A DNA stretch of 64,000 nt, taken from NCBI RefSeq assembly GCF_008085915.1, contig NZ_VSJK01000009.1, positions 62,001 to 126,000 of the forward strand, in the 5' to 3' direction. Made by a program: the position numbers and the translations under genes. Of this stretch, positions 49,011 to 57,996 are shown piece by piece. The notes under the pieces are model-generated. The model had not been told where the DNA came from and did not search any database. It saw only the letters and a list, made by a program, of their open reading frames with translations. How positions within the stretch are numbered: position 1 is the stretch's first letter; each line of letters begins with the position of its first letter. The DNA comes from Oceaniovalibus sp. ACAM 378 (lineage in GTDB: Bacteria; Pseudomonadota; Alphaproteobacteria; Rhodobacterales; Rhodobacteraceae).

Positions 49011-49531
49011 GTCGGTTCATTCACAAAAAAGGTTGAAGCTATCATCGGATAGCCTTGCCCGGGGCTGCTGGGCAGGATCTTGCCCAGCCCGACGGCGGGA
49101 AAGATTGGATCGTGCAATACGCAAAACCGCAAAAGCATCGGTTCATTGTTCGAACCCGAAGTGTAATTGATCACCGGATTTGATTCCTGGGTGCGGTCAA
49201 TACATCGTGTCCCGCCCTGATAGACGGTGAAGCCGCGCGGATTGATCGGCCCCATTTCAAGTTGCATGTTTTCCATGCAATCGACGATCAGCAATGCCTC
49301 ATCGCAGACCGCCTGTTTAAGAACCTCGGGATCACGCAATTCGGGTTTGCCCAAGCGCAGGTCCCGCACCACGATGTCCATCGCCCGTTCCAGCATCGCC
49401 TGACGCATCTGGATGATCCCCAATTCGCCGGACATCAGAAAGATCACCATGAAGATCGGAAACATTAGCGAGAATTCGACCGACGCGACACCGCTTTCGA
49501 GGTGCAGAAACCGCTTGATTCTATTGATCAT
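49007..49531 (-). CDS. TadE-like pseudopilin (A triplet, second gene)
   Basis: The 174-residue protein starts MINRIKRFLHLESGVASVEFSLMFPIFMVIF, with the pseudopilin helix preceded by a Gly (ESGVASVEF), and has four Cys in the periplasmic part. It is paralogous to 51985-52527 (shared IVVRDLRL/IAMRAVRL and CIDRTQ/CTDRSE regions, and matching ends STFFVNEP/TAAFVNEP). Start is ATG 49531, which lies in the stop codon of the vWA gene. Cell surface or periplasmic partner of the vWA protein is inferred. Confidence 0.85.
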   Translation of the reverse strand: MINRIKRFLHLESGVASVEFSLMFPIFMVIFLMSGELGIIQMRQAMLERAMDIVVRDLRLGKPELRDPEVLKQAVCDEALLIVDCMENMQLEMGPINPRGFTVYQGGTRCIDRTQESNPVINYTSGSNNEPMLLRFCVLHDPIFPAVGLGKILPSSPGQGYPMIASTFFVNEPT

Positions 49532-51150
49532 TGCACCAGTCTCAGCTGGTTTATCGTCGATGCAATGGCCGAAAAGGCATAGATGATGTCTTCGCCGTCG
49601 ACATCGAAGTAATGGTTCGGCGACGACGCGCAATCCTTCATCAGCACCGCATCAGCGGCATCGATTTCGAAGGCGACGCTGAACACCAGAATGCCTTTGG
49701 CTTTGGCGGCGTCGCAGATTTCGATCATCCGCGTATCTTTGGTTGAGCTGCCCACATACTCATAGGGCGTTTCGCGCCAGTTCCAGTAATCGTTGCTGTT
49801 GTTGTATTGGGCGTACCAATTGTAATAGGCGTTATAGCTCATCGAGGCAGCGGCCCAGAGGTCCTGATATTTCAGGCGAGTGCTGTCAGAATCTCCGCCA
49901 TCGCGGCTATTGTCCCAACGGTTGAGCCGGGGCAGATACCAGGTTTCATACCATTTGTTATCGCGGTCCGTGTCCCGGTATTCTTTACTGTCGACGCTGA
50001 ACCGCCAGCTGTTACCGCTGTACTGGCGGCCCCAGACATCGCTGTAGCCGGTGTTGTACTGATCCTTCAGGGTGTATTGATTGGTGTTTTCGCCGTCGGT
50101 CATCACCACCAGCACCTTCATGCTGTTGGGGCGTGTATAATCATAGGGGCGGCCCTCGAAGACGGTATCGAGCTTTTTGGCATCGATCAGATCGTTGGCA
50201 ATATCGCGGAACGTCGGGTCCAGCAGGGCTGTGCCCCATTTCAGACCGATATCGATCGACGTGTTGCCTGCGGGCGTCAGAGCGTCGATCTGCTTGATAA
50301 GTTCGGTCTTGTTTTGGGTGATCGGCTGGACCTTGAAACCGCTGTCGTTGCGGCAGACAAAATCCGTCGCCGGGCTGGTGCGCGACCACGGGTCGAAATG
50401 GCCGGTCTGTCGGCGGCCGCTGGAGGGCATCGAGGTCGACCTGAAATCCGTCGAATAGAAGTCAAGGCAGTGAGAATAATTGTGGCCATAGGACACCGAC
50501 ATTTTCTCAATGATATCCTTGCCGATATTCACCTGCGTCGAATAGGGCACGATGGAAATCGACACCTCGCCGTTCGAACCGATGCTGCGTTCCTCGGACA
50601 GGACGGTGTTCACGAAACTGCGCGCGGCGGATTTCAGATCCCGTAAACGGTTCGAGCTGCTCATCGATCCGGACACGTCCAGTACCATGGAGATCTCGAT
50701 GTCGCTGATTTCTTCGCGTGCGGTTCCGGCGGCATTGGCCGGCATCGATGTCACGCCCAGGGCGTTGATAAAGAACGTTGGGACCGACTGTAGCGATGTC
50801 GCGGATACGGTGCGCGAATTCAGGTTCTCGACCACATGCACGGTTTCAAGCATGTCGCTCATCCCGGCCTTGGAGAAATAGTCGCGGACAACTGCTTCGG
50901 GGTCCAGCTTTTGGTCAAGGTCGGCAGCGGCCAGAACCGCCGTGTCGACCGTGGACTGCAATCTGAGCCGGGAGAGTTCATTGCGCATGATATCCACCGA
51001 TATTCCGCCGATCAGCAGGATACAGATGAACAGGTACAGCCCGAAGACGATCATCGAACCGTCTTCGTTCCGGGCAAAGCGCGTGACGGGTCTTTGCAAC
51101 TTGGAAAGCGGTCTGCGAGCCCCGGTACCTTTTGGTTTGGTCTGGATCAC
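49528..51150 (-). CDS. TadG-like von Willebrand factor A protein (A triplet, first gene)
   Basis: The 540-residue protein has the TadG N-terminus (DGSMIVFGLYLFICILLIGGISVDIMR, about residues 31-57) and a vWA domain with MIDAS motif LVLDVSGSMSSS (about 150), VVMTDGENTNQY and a C-terminal FEIDAADAVLMKDCASS. The start is probably GTG 51150, well spaced from GGAGAC; ATG 51171 is the alternative. A long Tyr/Asn/Asp-rich insertion (about 380-470, with WYETWYLPRL and NAYYNWYAQYNNSN) distinguishes it from its paralogue at 52524-54245. Exported, surface or periplasmic. Confidence 0.86.
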   Translation of the reverse strand: MIQTKPKGTGARRPLSKLQRPVTRFARNEDGSMIVFGLYLFICILLIGGISVDIMRNELSRLRLQSTVDTAVLAAADLDQKLDPEAVVRDYFSKAGMSDMLETVHVVENLNSRTVSATSLQSVPTFFINALGVTSMPANAAGTAREEISDIEISMVLDVSGSMSSSNRLRDLKSAARSFVNTVLSEERSIGSNGEVSISIVPYSTQVNIGKDIIEKMSVSYGHNYSHCLDFYSTDFRSTSMPSSGRRQTGHFDPWSRTSPATDFVCRNDSGFKVQPITQNKTELIKQIDALTPAGNTSIDIGLKWGTALLDPTFRDIANDLIDAKKLDTVFEGRPYDYTRPNSMKVLVVMTDGENTNQYTLKDQYNTGYSDVWGRQYSGNSWRFSVDSKEYRDTDRDNKWYETWYLPRLNRWDNSRDGGDSDSTRLKYQDLWAAASMSYNAYYNWYAQYNNSNDYWNWRETPYEYVGSSTKDTRMIEICDAAKAKGILVFSVAFEIDAADAVLMKDCASSPNHYFDVDGEDIIYAFSAIASTINQLRLVQ

Positions 51151-51387
51151 GTGCTGTCTCCCGGAGATCATGGCCACGCGGATCGCACGTCGCCTCTGAT
51201 GATCCTTGCCAGCGAGATTCGTCGCCAATGGGACGACAATTGGGCTTTTTTTGTGGATTAATGGTAATTTTGTGGCGAAGTTGTCCGATTGGAGACCCAG
51301 AATCGGGAAAGGCACGGCCCAATCAACGGGATATGCCTTTTTTGCGCCCGATGTGCGGGCAAGTTCTTTTTGAATTCTGCAAGAGGA

Positions 51388-51957
51388 TCAGCTGGTTGAA
51401 ACCAGAGTCCCGTCATCGAACAGCACCTGGGGCGCAAAACGCGGGCTGGTGACGACGAAGTTGAACAATGTGGTGTCCTTCAGGCCCATCACAAACGCCG
51501 AGCGGTAGTCCATCCAAGTTTCCACAACGATGATCGTATCGCCGTCCGCGGTGATCGGCAGGCGCGCGCGGTTCTGTTCGGGGGTGGCGGCGTTCATCTG
51601 GCCCGACGTGCCGCGAGTTTCCGACCACATGACCTCGAACTGTTGGTCATCGCCGTCATAGCGATAGACAGACACGCGCAACGCACTGTCATAGCCGCGG
51701 TTGATCAGAAAAGTCATCAGCCGGTAAGTGCCGTCGATATAGGCGTCATTGATCGGCGAGGACTCCCGTGACAGGACATCGCTGATCGTATGGGCGGCCT
51801 TGATGTTGGCATTGGCCAGCCGCAAACCGTCAAAATAGCTGAACATCGCCAAAATCGCCCAAGCCAGCATCGGCAGAACCAAAATCGCCTCGATCGAATA
51901 GCTGCCATCGCGGTCTTCACGGAAACCACGCAGACGGGACATCAGGGGGGCAAGCAT
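51388..51957 (-). CDS. TadE-like pseudopilin (B triplet, third gene)
   Basis: The 189-residue paralogue of the A-triplet product at 48450-49010. It has GSYSIEAILVLPMLAWAILAMF (about 18-39) as pseudopilin helix and ends SPRFAPQVLFDDGTLVSTS. ATG 51957 has AAAGGACC upstream. It lies 27 bases after the second B gene; the following A triplet starts about 240 bases further on. Confidence 0.86.
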   Translation of the reverse strand: MLAPLMSRLRGFREDRDGSYSIEAILVLPMLAWAILAMFSYFDGLRLANANIKAAHTISDVLSRESSPINDAYIDGTYRLMTFLINRGYDSALRVSVYRYDGDDQQFEVMWSETRGTSGQMNAATPEQNRARLPITADGDTIIVVETWMDYRSAFVMGLKDTTLFNFVVTSPRFAPQVLFDDGTLVSTS

Positions 51958-51984
51958 GGTCTTGGTCCTTTCAGCTCGGGGCGA

Positions 51985-52527
51985 TCAGGGTTCGTTGACA
52001 AAGGCAGCGGTGGCAACGGCGGCATAATCGCCGGCTGCATCCTTGCGCATCATCAATCCCAGCCCGGTGGTCGGAAAGATCGGACGCGCCTTGATACAGG
52101 CACGCACCAGCATCAGCTCACTGGACCGACCGGGCATGAACCGCGTCACTGGTTTGATTCCTTCGCTGCGGTCGGTGCAGTCGGCATCGGCAGCGATTGT
52201 CGCCCAGTTGGTTTTCGGGACACTGCGCATTTCCACCATCAGACTGTTCATGCAGTCGGGCAGCAGCATCGCCTGATCGCAGATCAGCTGTTTGACCTGA
52301 TCGTGGGTTGGCGGTGTCGTCGGGTTCAGCCGCACGGCGCGCATTGCGATGTCGGTGCCGCGCTCCAGCATCACGTTGCGCATGTTCAACAATCCGGCCT
52401 CGGCGCCCGTCATCAGCAGCAAGAGGACCGGAACCACCAGGATCACGAATTCGACGGTTGGGCCGCCATCCTGTTCACGGACAAACCGGCGCAGAGGGCG
52501 GGCAAGTGCGTTCAGCAGACGGTTCAT
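51985..52527 (-). CDS. TadE-like pseudopilin (B triplet, second gene)
   Basis: The 180-residue protein has an Arg-rich start, GPTVEFVILVVPVLLLLMTGAEAGLL (about 22-46) as pseudopilin helix, and a periplasmic part with Cys pairs (LICDQAMLLPDC, ADCTDRSEG). It is paralogous to 49007-49531. Its ATG 52527 overlaps the stop of the B vWA gene (ATGA). Inferred structural subunit or accessory of a pilus-like assembly. Confidence 0.85.
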   Translation of the reverse strand: MNRLLNALARPLRRFVREQDGGPTVEFVILVVPVLLLLMTGAEAGLLNMRNVMLERGTDIAMRAVRLNPTTPPTHDQVKQLICDQAMLLPDCMNSLMVEMRSVPKTNWATIAADADCTDRSEGIKPVTRFMPGRSSELMLVRACIKARPIFPTTGLGLMMRKDAAGDYAAVATAAFVNEP

Positions 52528-54245
52528 TGGGTCAGCCTCAGTTTGGTGATCGATGCGGCAATGGCGTCAAACGCGTCTTCCAGATCGTCCCCCACAACAC
52601 GGATGAAATAGTTCGGGGTGCTGGCGCACTGGCTCATCACGCTGGCCGAGTGGTCGGTCACTTCGAACCCGATGGTGAACACGGTGGCGCCCTTGGTGCG
52701 GGTCTGGTTGCACAGATCCAGCAGCCGCGCGTCCTTGGTCGGACCCAGCACGTCGCGCCAGACGTCATTGTAGAACCTGTTCATCGACCAGCTCGATCCT
52801 CGCTGTCCGCGCACATAAAGCGTGGCGAAGTGGCGCACCGACATTTCATTCCACAACTCGGAATAGTCGAGTTGCACCGGTGGCTGGCTTTGCGGCAGGG
52901 CGGCGGTCAGAGCCGCATTGATCGCACCAGGATTCTGCCCCAGCGGAAGGTTTGACCAGCCCTGTGGAATGGTGATCGGCGCGATACCCGTCACGCTGCG
53001 CGGGAGCGTGACACGCCGGTTCCAGTATCGTTCGTTGGCGATCCGGTCGCCGTCCTCGTCGCCGATTTCGGGCGAACTCCAGGAATAAAAGCTGACAGGC
53101 ACCGCCGGGTTCGGGGTCCAGCGCCAGACACCTGACGGGCCCGTGGCATAGGCGCTGTTGATTTCCTGCTGCACGGTGTTCACGCCATCGGTCAGCACGA
53201 CGATGAATTTCTCGGTGTTTGAGCGGTCCCAGCCATAAGGCCGTTCGTCATAGGCGCTGTCGACATCGCCATCGTTGATCAACCGCTGGGTCAGGTTGCG
53301 CGCGCTTGGGTCCAGAAAGGCCGCACCCCATTTCATGCCGATTTCAATCGACGTGTTGCCATTGGCAGTCAGTGAATTGATGTGCTGTTTGATCTCCACC
53401 GGGTCGTGCAGGAACGGGCGGACGATCTGGTCGGCCTCGGACGGGCAGACGTAAAGCTGTGGCTTTTCCTCAGTATACCACTGGTCAAAGTGCATCGTAT
53501 GCTCGTAGGCATCGCCGCCACGGATCAGCGTTTCGTTAAAATCTGCATCGGCGAAGGCCAGACAGTTGGAATAGGGATGTTTGGCCGTCACACCCAGTTC
53601 GTCCATGATCGCCGGTCCGGCGTTCACATGGGTCGCATAGGGGACCAGGTTCATCGTGATCCGCTCGGATTCTTCGGTGTTATAGATCTTGTCGACGAAC
53701 CGGGTGGCGGCTGATTTAAGATCGGCCAGCTTTGACGAACTGCCCGGTGCACTTGAGGCCCAGTTCATCGAGTTGGACACGTCCAGCACTAGCGATATTT
53801 CCATGTCGGTGCGCAATTCGGTCGCCACCGACAAGGACCGCGGGGTCAACGTATCGACTCCAGTATGGTTCCAGAAGTTCAGGAACATCGTTTTCTGGGT
53901 CTTTTCGGTGTCGACCCGCACGGAACGTTGGTTCACCGACTGGGTAACCTGCACGTCCTTGAGATAGTCTGCCAGCCCTTCTTTTTCGAAATAGCTTCCC
54001 ACGATCACGGCCGCCGGCACCGTTTGGTCCAGGTCGGCGGCGGCCAGTGCGGCGCGGTCGGACAGGTTCTGCAAACGCGTGCGGTTGTTCTCGAACATCA
54101 TGATGTCGATCGAGATCCCGCCAATGATGACCATACAGATGAAAAAGAACAACGCGAGGATGGTCAACGATCCGGCTTCGTCATCAAGGAACGTGACCCG
54201 ATCATTTGCGGACCCGCGCTGCTTTGTGTCGAAATGCTGTGACAT
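52524..54245 (-). CDS. TadG-like von Willebrand factor A protein (B triplet, first gene)
   Basis: The 573-residue protein has a TadG N-terminus (DDEAGSLTILALFFFICMVI, about 21-40), then LAAADLDQTVPA, a vWA domain with MIDAS motif LVLDVSNSMNWA (about 154), VVLTDGVNTVQQE and TIGFEVTDHSASVMSQCASTPN at the C-terminus. It is clearly paralogous to 49528-51150 over its whole length except for the insertion in the A copy. GAGGTGA precedes ATG 54245. The MIDAS Asp/Ser residues are intact. Confidence 0.88.
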   Translation of the reverse strand: MSQHFDTKQRGSANDRVTFLDDEAGSLTILALFFFICMVIIGGISIDIMMFENNRTRLQNLSDRAALAAADLDQTVPAAVIVGSYFEKEGLADYLKDVQVTQSVNQRSVRVDTEKTQKTMFLNFWNHTGVDTLTPRSLSVATELRTDMEISLVLDVSNSMNWASSAPGSSSKLADLKSAATRFVDKIYNTEESERITMNLVPYATHVNAGPAIMDELGVTAKHPYSNCLAFADADFNETLIRGGDAYEHTMHFDQWYTEEKPQLYVCPSEADQIVRPFLHDPVEIKQHINSLTANGNTSIEIGMKWGAAFLDPSARNLTQRLINDGDVDSAYDERPYGWDRSNTEKFIVVLTDGVNTVQQEINSAYATGPSGVWRWTPNPAVPVSFYSWSSPEIGDEDGDRIANERYWNRRVTLPRSVTGIAPITIPQGWSNLPLGQNPGAINAALTAALPQSQPPVQLDYSELWNEMSVRHFATLYVRGQRGSSWSMNRFYNDVWRDVLGPTKDARLLDLCNQTRTKGATVFTIGFEVTDHSASVMSQCASTPNYFIRVVGDDLEDAFDAIAASITKLRLTQ

Positions 54246-54689
54246 CGTTCACCTCGGTGATCTCGCCCTCAATGGACCGTTTGATCTAAAAATTCTTTGC
54301 TCTCACAGATCAGGCGCGGCAATTCGGGCGGGAATGTGGCAGTGGCGTGCCGCTAAGTTGCCATAGATGCGGCGCAGGAACCGATCGGCACAAACCCGTC
54401 GAACTGTCATGAAGCAGACGACAATCAGGGCATTTTTCTTGGCGAAGAAAATTGCTGCAGGCGGGCCCGCTTCCGTATCGGCCGCGCGGGGCAGGGTGGT
54501 TTGGTTAACCGCGCCCTTTGATTTCATGCAGAGAGATGGCGATTCGCGTTTGGATCTCACAATCAGGGCGGCCGGCGCCTTGTTGCTGCCGCGATGATAT
54601 TTGCGGGGGCGCCGACCGCTGCACTGACTTTCCCAACGCGGAGAGGGGCGTTAGAATTACCTACTCCGAACCAACAAAGCACAGCCGCC
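54246..54689. other. Intergenic region, no gene supported
   Basis: These 444 bases divide the minus-strand triplets from the plus-strand DUF6151 gene and must hold their promoters. A short plus frame at 54409-54597 begins ATG but has no recognisable product or ribosome binding site. No repeat or terminator was seen. Confidence 0.45.
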
Positions 54690-55289
54690 ATGCCCGAACA
54701 CGCCTTTTCCTGTCGCTGCGGTGCCTTGCAGGGGACCTTGACCCAAACCTCTCCCGGCGAGGGGTGCCACCTGATCTGTTACTGTCGTGACTGCCGCGCC
54801 TTTGCCCATCACATGGGCGTGGCCGACCAGTTGTATCCGGGGGGGGGCAGCCCGCTGTATCAGGTGCTGCCCAATCGTATCGCCATTACCCGGGGTGCAG
54901 ATCAGATCGCCTGCGCACGCCTGTCACCCAAAGGGTTGCATCGCTGGTACGCCGCCTGCTGTGACACGCCGCTGGCCAATACGGTGGGCACGTCGCGCAT
55001 GCCGCTGGCCGGGATGTGGGCGCCATTGTTCAGGGATCCGGAGGCGCTGGGCCCGGTGGTGACGCACGGGTTTACCAAGGCGGCGCTGCCCGGGGGGCCG
55101 AAAAAGGATCGCGGTATCGGACGGATGTTCGGCCGTCTGCTGCGTCGGTCAGTGTCGGCCTATCTGTCGGGCGCGGCGCGGGTGTCACCGTTTTTCGACG
55201 CCGCCGGTGCGCCTGTGGTCCGCCCCGAAGTTCTGAGTGCAGAGGCCCGACGTGCGGCCTTCGCCACTGAACCTGGCAAGCAGGACTGA
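54690..55289 (+). CDS. DUF6151 family protein (GFA-like, Cys-rich)
   Basis: The 199-residue protein has a Cys arrangement of GFA-type zinc proteins: SCRCGALQG (8-16), CYCRDCRAF (about 31-39) and AACCDTPLANT (about 90-100). It resembles DUF6151 proteins, distant relatives of glutathione-dependent formaldehyde-activating enzyme. Metal binding is likely; the reaction is unknown. The start is ATG 54690 (MPEHAFSCRCG). It has no signal peptide. Confidence 0.82.
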   Translation: MPEHAFSCRCGALQGTLTQTSPGEGCHLICYCRDCRAFAHHMGVADQLYPGGGSPLYQVLPNRIAITRGADQIACARLSPKGLHRWYAACCDTPLANTVGTSRMPLAGMWAPLFRDPEALGPVVTHGFTKAALPGGPKKDRGIGRMFGRLLRRSVSAYLSGAARVSPFFDAAGAPVVRPEVLSAEARRAAFATEPGKQD

Positions 55290-55359
55290 CACCATTCTTC
55301 AGGGCAGACTGCTCAGAGGGAAACCGCGAACACCGCCGTTTTCATGTTCTGGAGATATC

Positions 55360-55475
55360 TAGAGCGTGTTGCGTTTTACTAGATTCATGCGTTCAAGCGC
55401 CGGGATGAAGCAGCGTTTGCAACGCACAATGCGTTCATCCCGGCGCTTGAATTCAATTGAACGCAACACGCTCTA
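55360..55475. mobile_element. MITE-like nested palindromic element
   Basis: A 116-base element is bounded by perfect 16-base inverted repeats (TAGAGCGTGTTGCGTT at 55360-55375, its complement at 55460-55475). Inside is a second perfect 17-base inverted pair (55393-55409 with 55434-55450). It carries no gene and lies in the gap between the DUF6151 and DUF427 genes. The structure is that of a miniature inverted-repeat element; no clear target duplication was seen. Confidence 0.85.
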
Positions 55476-55630
55476 ATCACCGGCAGTCATGCTGCATTCC
55501 CCGACGCGGGCCGCGCCCCGATGATCCGGCCAACAGCCGTCCCGACCAAGACTCATGGCACAGGCAGGCCGCTGGATGCGATCCGAACGCCTGTCCGCTT
55601 GTTGCGCCAGACCGAGTCGTGCGGCCTGGG

Positions 55631-55969
55631 TCAGATTTCCTCGACCGTCACGCGGTCGCGATCGAATGCCAGATGTCCGGCGATCTCTGCTGCGGCGTTA
55701 CCCGGGGTTTCATGGCTCCAGGCCACATCCTGAATCAGTTCGCTTTTCGTCTGGACCGAGAAAAACGCTGCCTCGCCCAACATGGCCGAAGGCGTGCGCG
55801 TGATCGAGGGTTCAAGAAACATCATCGCGATGTCGCCGCGTGGAAAAAAGACAATCGGGGTGTTGTCACCCTCGGTCAGTTCCAGCGCGTGCTCGGTTTC
55901 GGCCAGAACGGCGCCGCCTGCGCGTACTGTCCAGATGCCCTTGACGGCGCGGATCGTGATATCATTCAT
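55631..55969 (-). CDS. DUF427-domain protein
   Basis: The 112-residue protein is a compact beta-rich DUF427 domain: WTVRAGGAVLAETEHALELTEGD, VFFPRGDIAMMFLEPSITRT (31 to 58) and GEAAFFSVQ, with the family pattern PREDVxMxxLxPSxxxTxCPxKGxAxYW. Function unknown. GGGAGAGCC precedes ATG 55969. Probably cytosolic. Confidence 0.88.
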   Translation of the reverse strand: MNDITIRAVKGIWTVRAGGAVLAETEHALELTEGDNTPIVFFPRGDIAMMFLEPSITRTPSAMLGEAAFFSVQTKSELIQDVAWSHETPGNAAAEIAGHLAFDRDRVTVEEI

Positions 55970-56118
55970 GCGGCTCTCCCTGCAGCAATTTTCGCGAACC
56001 TAGAGCACCATGTCCAAAAAATGAATTAAAATCCGCCTGAGGGTCGGTCGAATTTCGGTTCGACAGACTCAAAGTGAACACCTCTCACTCCACAAGAGCG
56101 GCAAGCAGCGTTGCCCGC

Positions 56119-57921
56119 TCAGAGCACATCAAGAGGTGCTGTCGCCTGCATCAGCCAGTCACGAACCCGTCCGTCCAACTGCGGGGCAATCAACGCCGCG
56201 ACCTGCGCGTGATAGCTGTCGATCCAACTGCGTTCGGCAGGCGAAAGGGCGGCCACATCGATCAGCCGCCGATCAATCGGCGCGAAGGTCAGCGTGTCGA
56301 AAGCCAGCATGTCGCGCCCGTCAACTCCCGCCAAAGCAGGCTGCACCACCACCAGATTCTCGATCCGGATGCCGAAAGAACCCTCGCGGTAATAGCCCGG
56401 TTCGTTGCTCACGATCATGCCGGGCGCCAACGGCACTTCGCTGATCCGCGAAATCCGCTGCGGCCCTTCGTGAACCGACAGATAGACGCCGACGCCGTGC
56501 CCGGTGCCGTGATCGAAATCCATGCCCGCAACCCACAGCGGAAACCGCGCCAGCGCGTCCAGATCACGTCCGGCCAGCCCCCGCGGCCACTGCGCCCGCG
56601 ACAGTGCAATCATCCCCTGCAGCACCCGGGTGAAACAATCGCGATGCTCGGGTGTCGGATCACCGATGACCACGGTGCGCGTGATATCGGTGGTGCCGTC
56701 CAGATATTGCCCGCCGGAGTCCACCAGCAGAAGATCCCCGGCGACCAGCGCGCGGTTACTGTCCCGGGTCACGCGGTAATGCACGATGGCACCGTTCGGC
56801 CCCGACCCGGCGATGGTGTCAAAACTGATGTCCTGCAGCACGCCGGTGGCGCGCCGAAACTCCTCAAGCGCGGTAACGATCTCGATCTCGGTGACCTTGC
56901 GCCCTTCAACGACCTCTTGCGCCATTCCGTCAAGCCAATGCAGAAAGGCGCAGACGGCCGCTCCGTCGCGCAGATGCGCCGCCCGGGTTGCGGCGATTTC
57001 GGGCGCGGTCTTGGCCGCTTTGGCCAGAATGCAAGGATCGGCGTCATAGACCACTGCGACACTGGCGGCGTTCAGGATGTCGGTCACGGCAAAGGGCGCG
57101 CTGTCGCGATCCACCCTGACCGGCCCGGTCAGCCCGGCAAGTGTTTCGGCCAGATCGCCAGCGATACTCACGTCATTGCCCAGATGTCCGGCGATTGCGG
57201 CGAATTTCCCCTCGCCGCCGAACACCTGAACCTTGCCGTCGTCATGCAGCAGTCCAAAGGCCTGTACGATGGGAACGCGCGGAATGTCGGCACCGCGAAT
57301 GTTCAGCAGCCAGCACAGAGAATCCGGAAGGGTGATCACCAAGGCCCGTTGCCCCGCGTCGCGCAACTGTTCAGCCATATCCGTCCGTTTGGCACCGTGT
57401 GTCGCTCCGGCCAGATCGGCGGGATAGACCGTGGCAGGTGCGTCGGGTGCGTCGGGCTGATCGTGCCATACACTATCCACCAGATTGGCAACCGGCACAA
57501 ACGAAAGTCCCGGAGCGTCCTCGCGCAGCTTCTCGATTTCGCCTAGGGTGTGCAGCCACGGGTCGAACCCGACACGCGCGCCGTCACTCAGCCGTTCTGT
57601 GAGCCAGGGCCCCGGCTTGATCGCAGGCCAGTCGACCGGGGTGAATACTTTCGCCACCTGAGCGCGCACCTGAACCTTATAGCGGCCGTCAATAAAGACA
57701 CCCGCCTGATCGGCCAGCACCACGGCAAACCCCGCCGATCCGGTGAACCCGGTCAACCAGGCCAGTCGCGCATCCCGCGCGGCCACATATTCACCCTGAT
57801 GGGCATCGGCGCGCGGCACCAGAAATCCGTCCAGCCCCGCCGTCGCCATGGCAGCGCGCAAATCAGCCAGCCGTCCCGGCCCCTGATCCGGCGATGTGCT
57901 CACCTCAAAGGTTTGAAACAT
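56119..57921 (-). CDS. pepP: Aminopeptidase P family Xaa-Pro peptidase (M24B)
   Basis: The 600-residue protein has three domains like eukaryotic-type aminopeptidase P: two creatinase-N-like domains (about 1-300) and a pita-bread catalytic domain (about 310-540) with metal ligands in DSGGQYLDGTTDITRTV (two Asp), HGTGHGVGVYL (His), VSNEPGYY (Glu) and IRIENLVVV (Glu). It removes an N-terminal residue before proline. It has no signal peptide, so cytosolic. ATG 57921 is right at the start of MFQTFEVST. Confidence 0.92.
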   Translation of the reverse strand: MFQTFEVSTSPDQGPGRLADLRAAMATAGLDGFLVPRADAHQGEYVAARDARLAWLTGFTGSAGFAVVLADQAGVFIDGRYKVQVRAQVAKVFTPVDWPAIKPGPWLTERLSDGARVGFDPWLHTLGEIEKLREDAPGLSFVPVANLVDSVWHDQPDAPDAPATVYPADLAGATHGAKRTDMAEQLRDAGQRALVITLPDSLCWLLNIRGADIPRVPIVQAFGLLHDDGKVQVFGGEGKFAAIAGHLGNDVSIAGDLAETLAGLTGPVRVDRDSAPFAVTDILNAASVAVVYDADPCILAKAAKTAPEIAATRAAHLRDGAAVCAFLHWLDGMAQEVVEGRKVTEIEIVTALEEFRRATGVLQDISFDTIAGSGPNGAIVHYRVTRDSNRALVAGDLLLVDSGGQYLDGTTDITRTVVIGDPTPEHRDCFTRVLQGMIALSRAQWPRGLAGRDLDALARFPLWVAGMDFDHGTGHGVGVYLSVHEGPQRISRISEVPLAPGMIVSNEPGYYREGSFGIRIENLVVVQPALAGVDGRDMLAFDTLTFAPIDRRLIDVAALSPAERSWIDSYHAQVAALIAPQLDGRVRDWLMQATAPLDVL

Positions 57922-57946
57922 GACCGTGCCCCCAATGCCGAACTAT

Positions 57947-57977
57947 GGCTTCTTCTTTGTATAAATACTCATAATCC
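57947..57977. repeat. Dispersed intergenic element, copy 2
   Basis: The plus strand reads GGCTTCTTCTTTGTATAAAT then ACTCATAATCC, matching the copy at 42384-42413 apart from the central bases and a one-base gap. It lies between the pepP start and the cobT stop. On the transcribed minus strand it reads in the opposite sense to the first copy. Confidence 0.75.
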
Positions 57978-57996
57978 GAACCCGGCATCACGCGCC

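Noticed and set aside
48450-54245. A complete Tad pilus locus
   Set aside because: Only vWA and pseudopilin genes are present; ATPase, secretin and platform genes were not found in the window.
54367-54597. Small frame in the gap after the vWA gene
   Set aside because: No domain, no ribosome binding site; nearby structure is weak.
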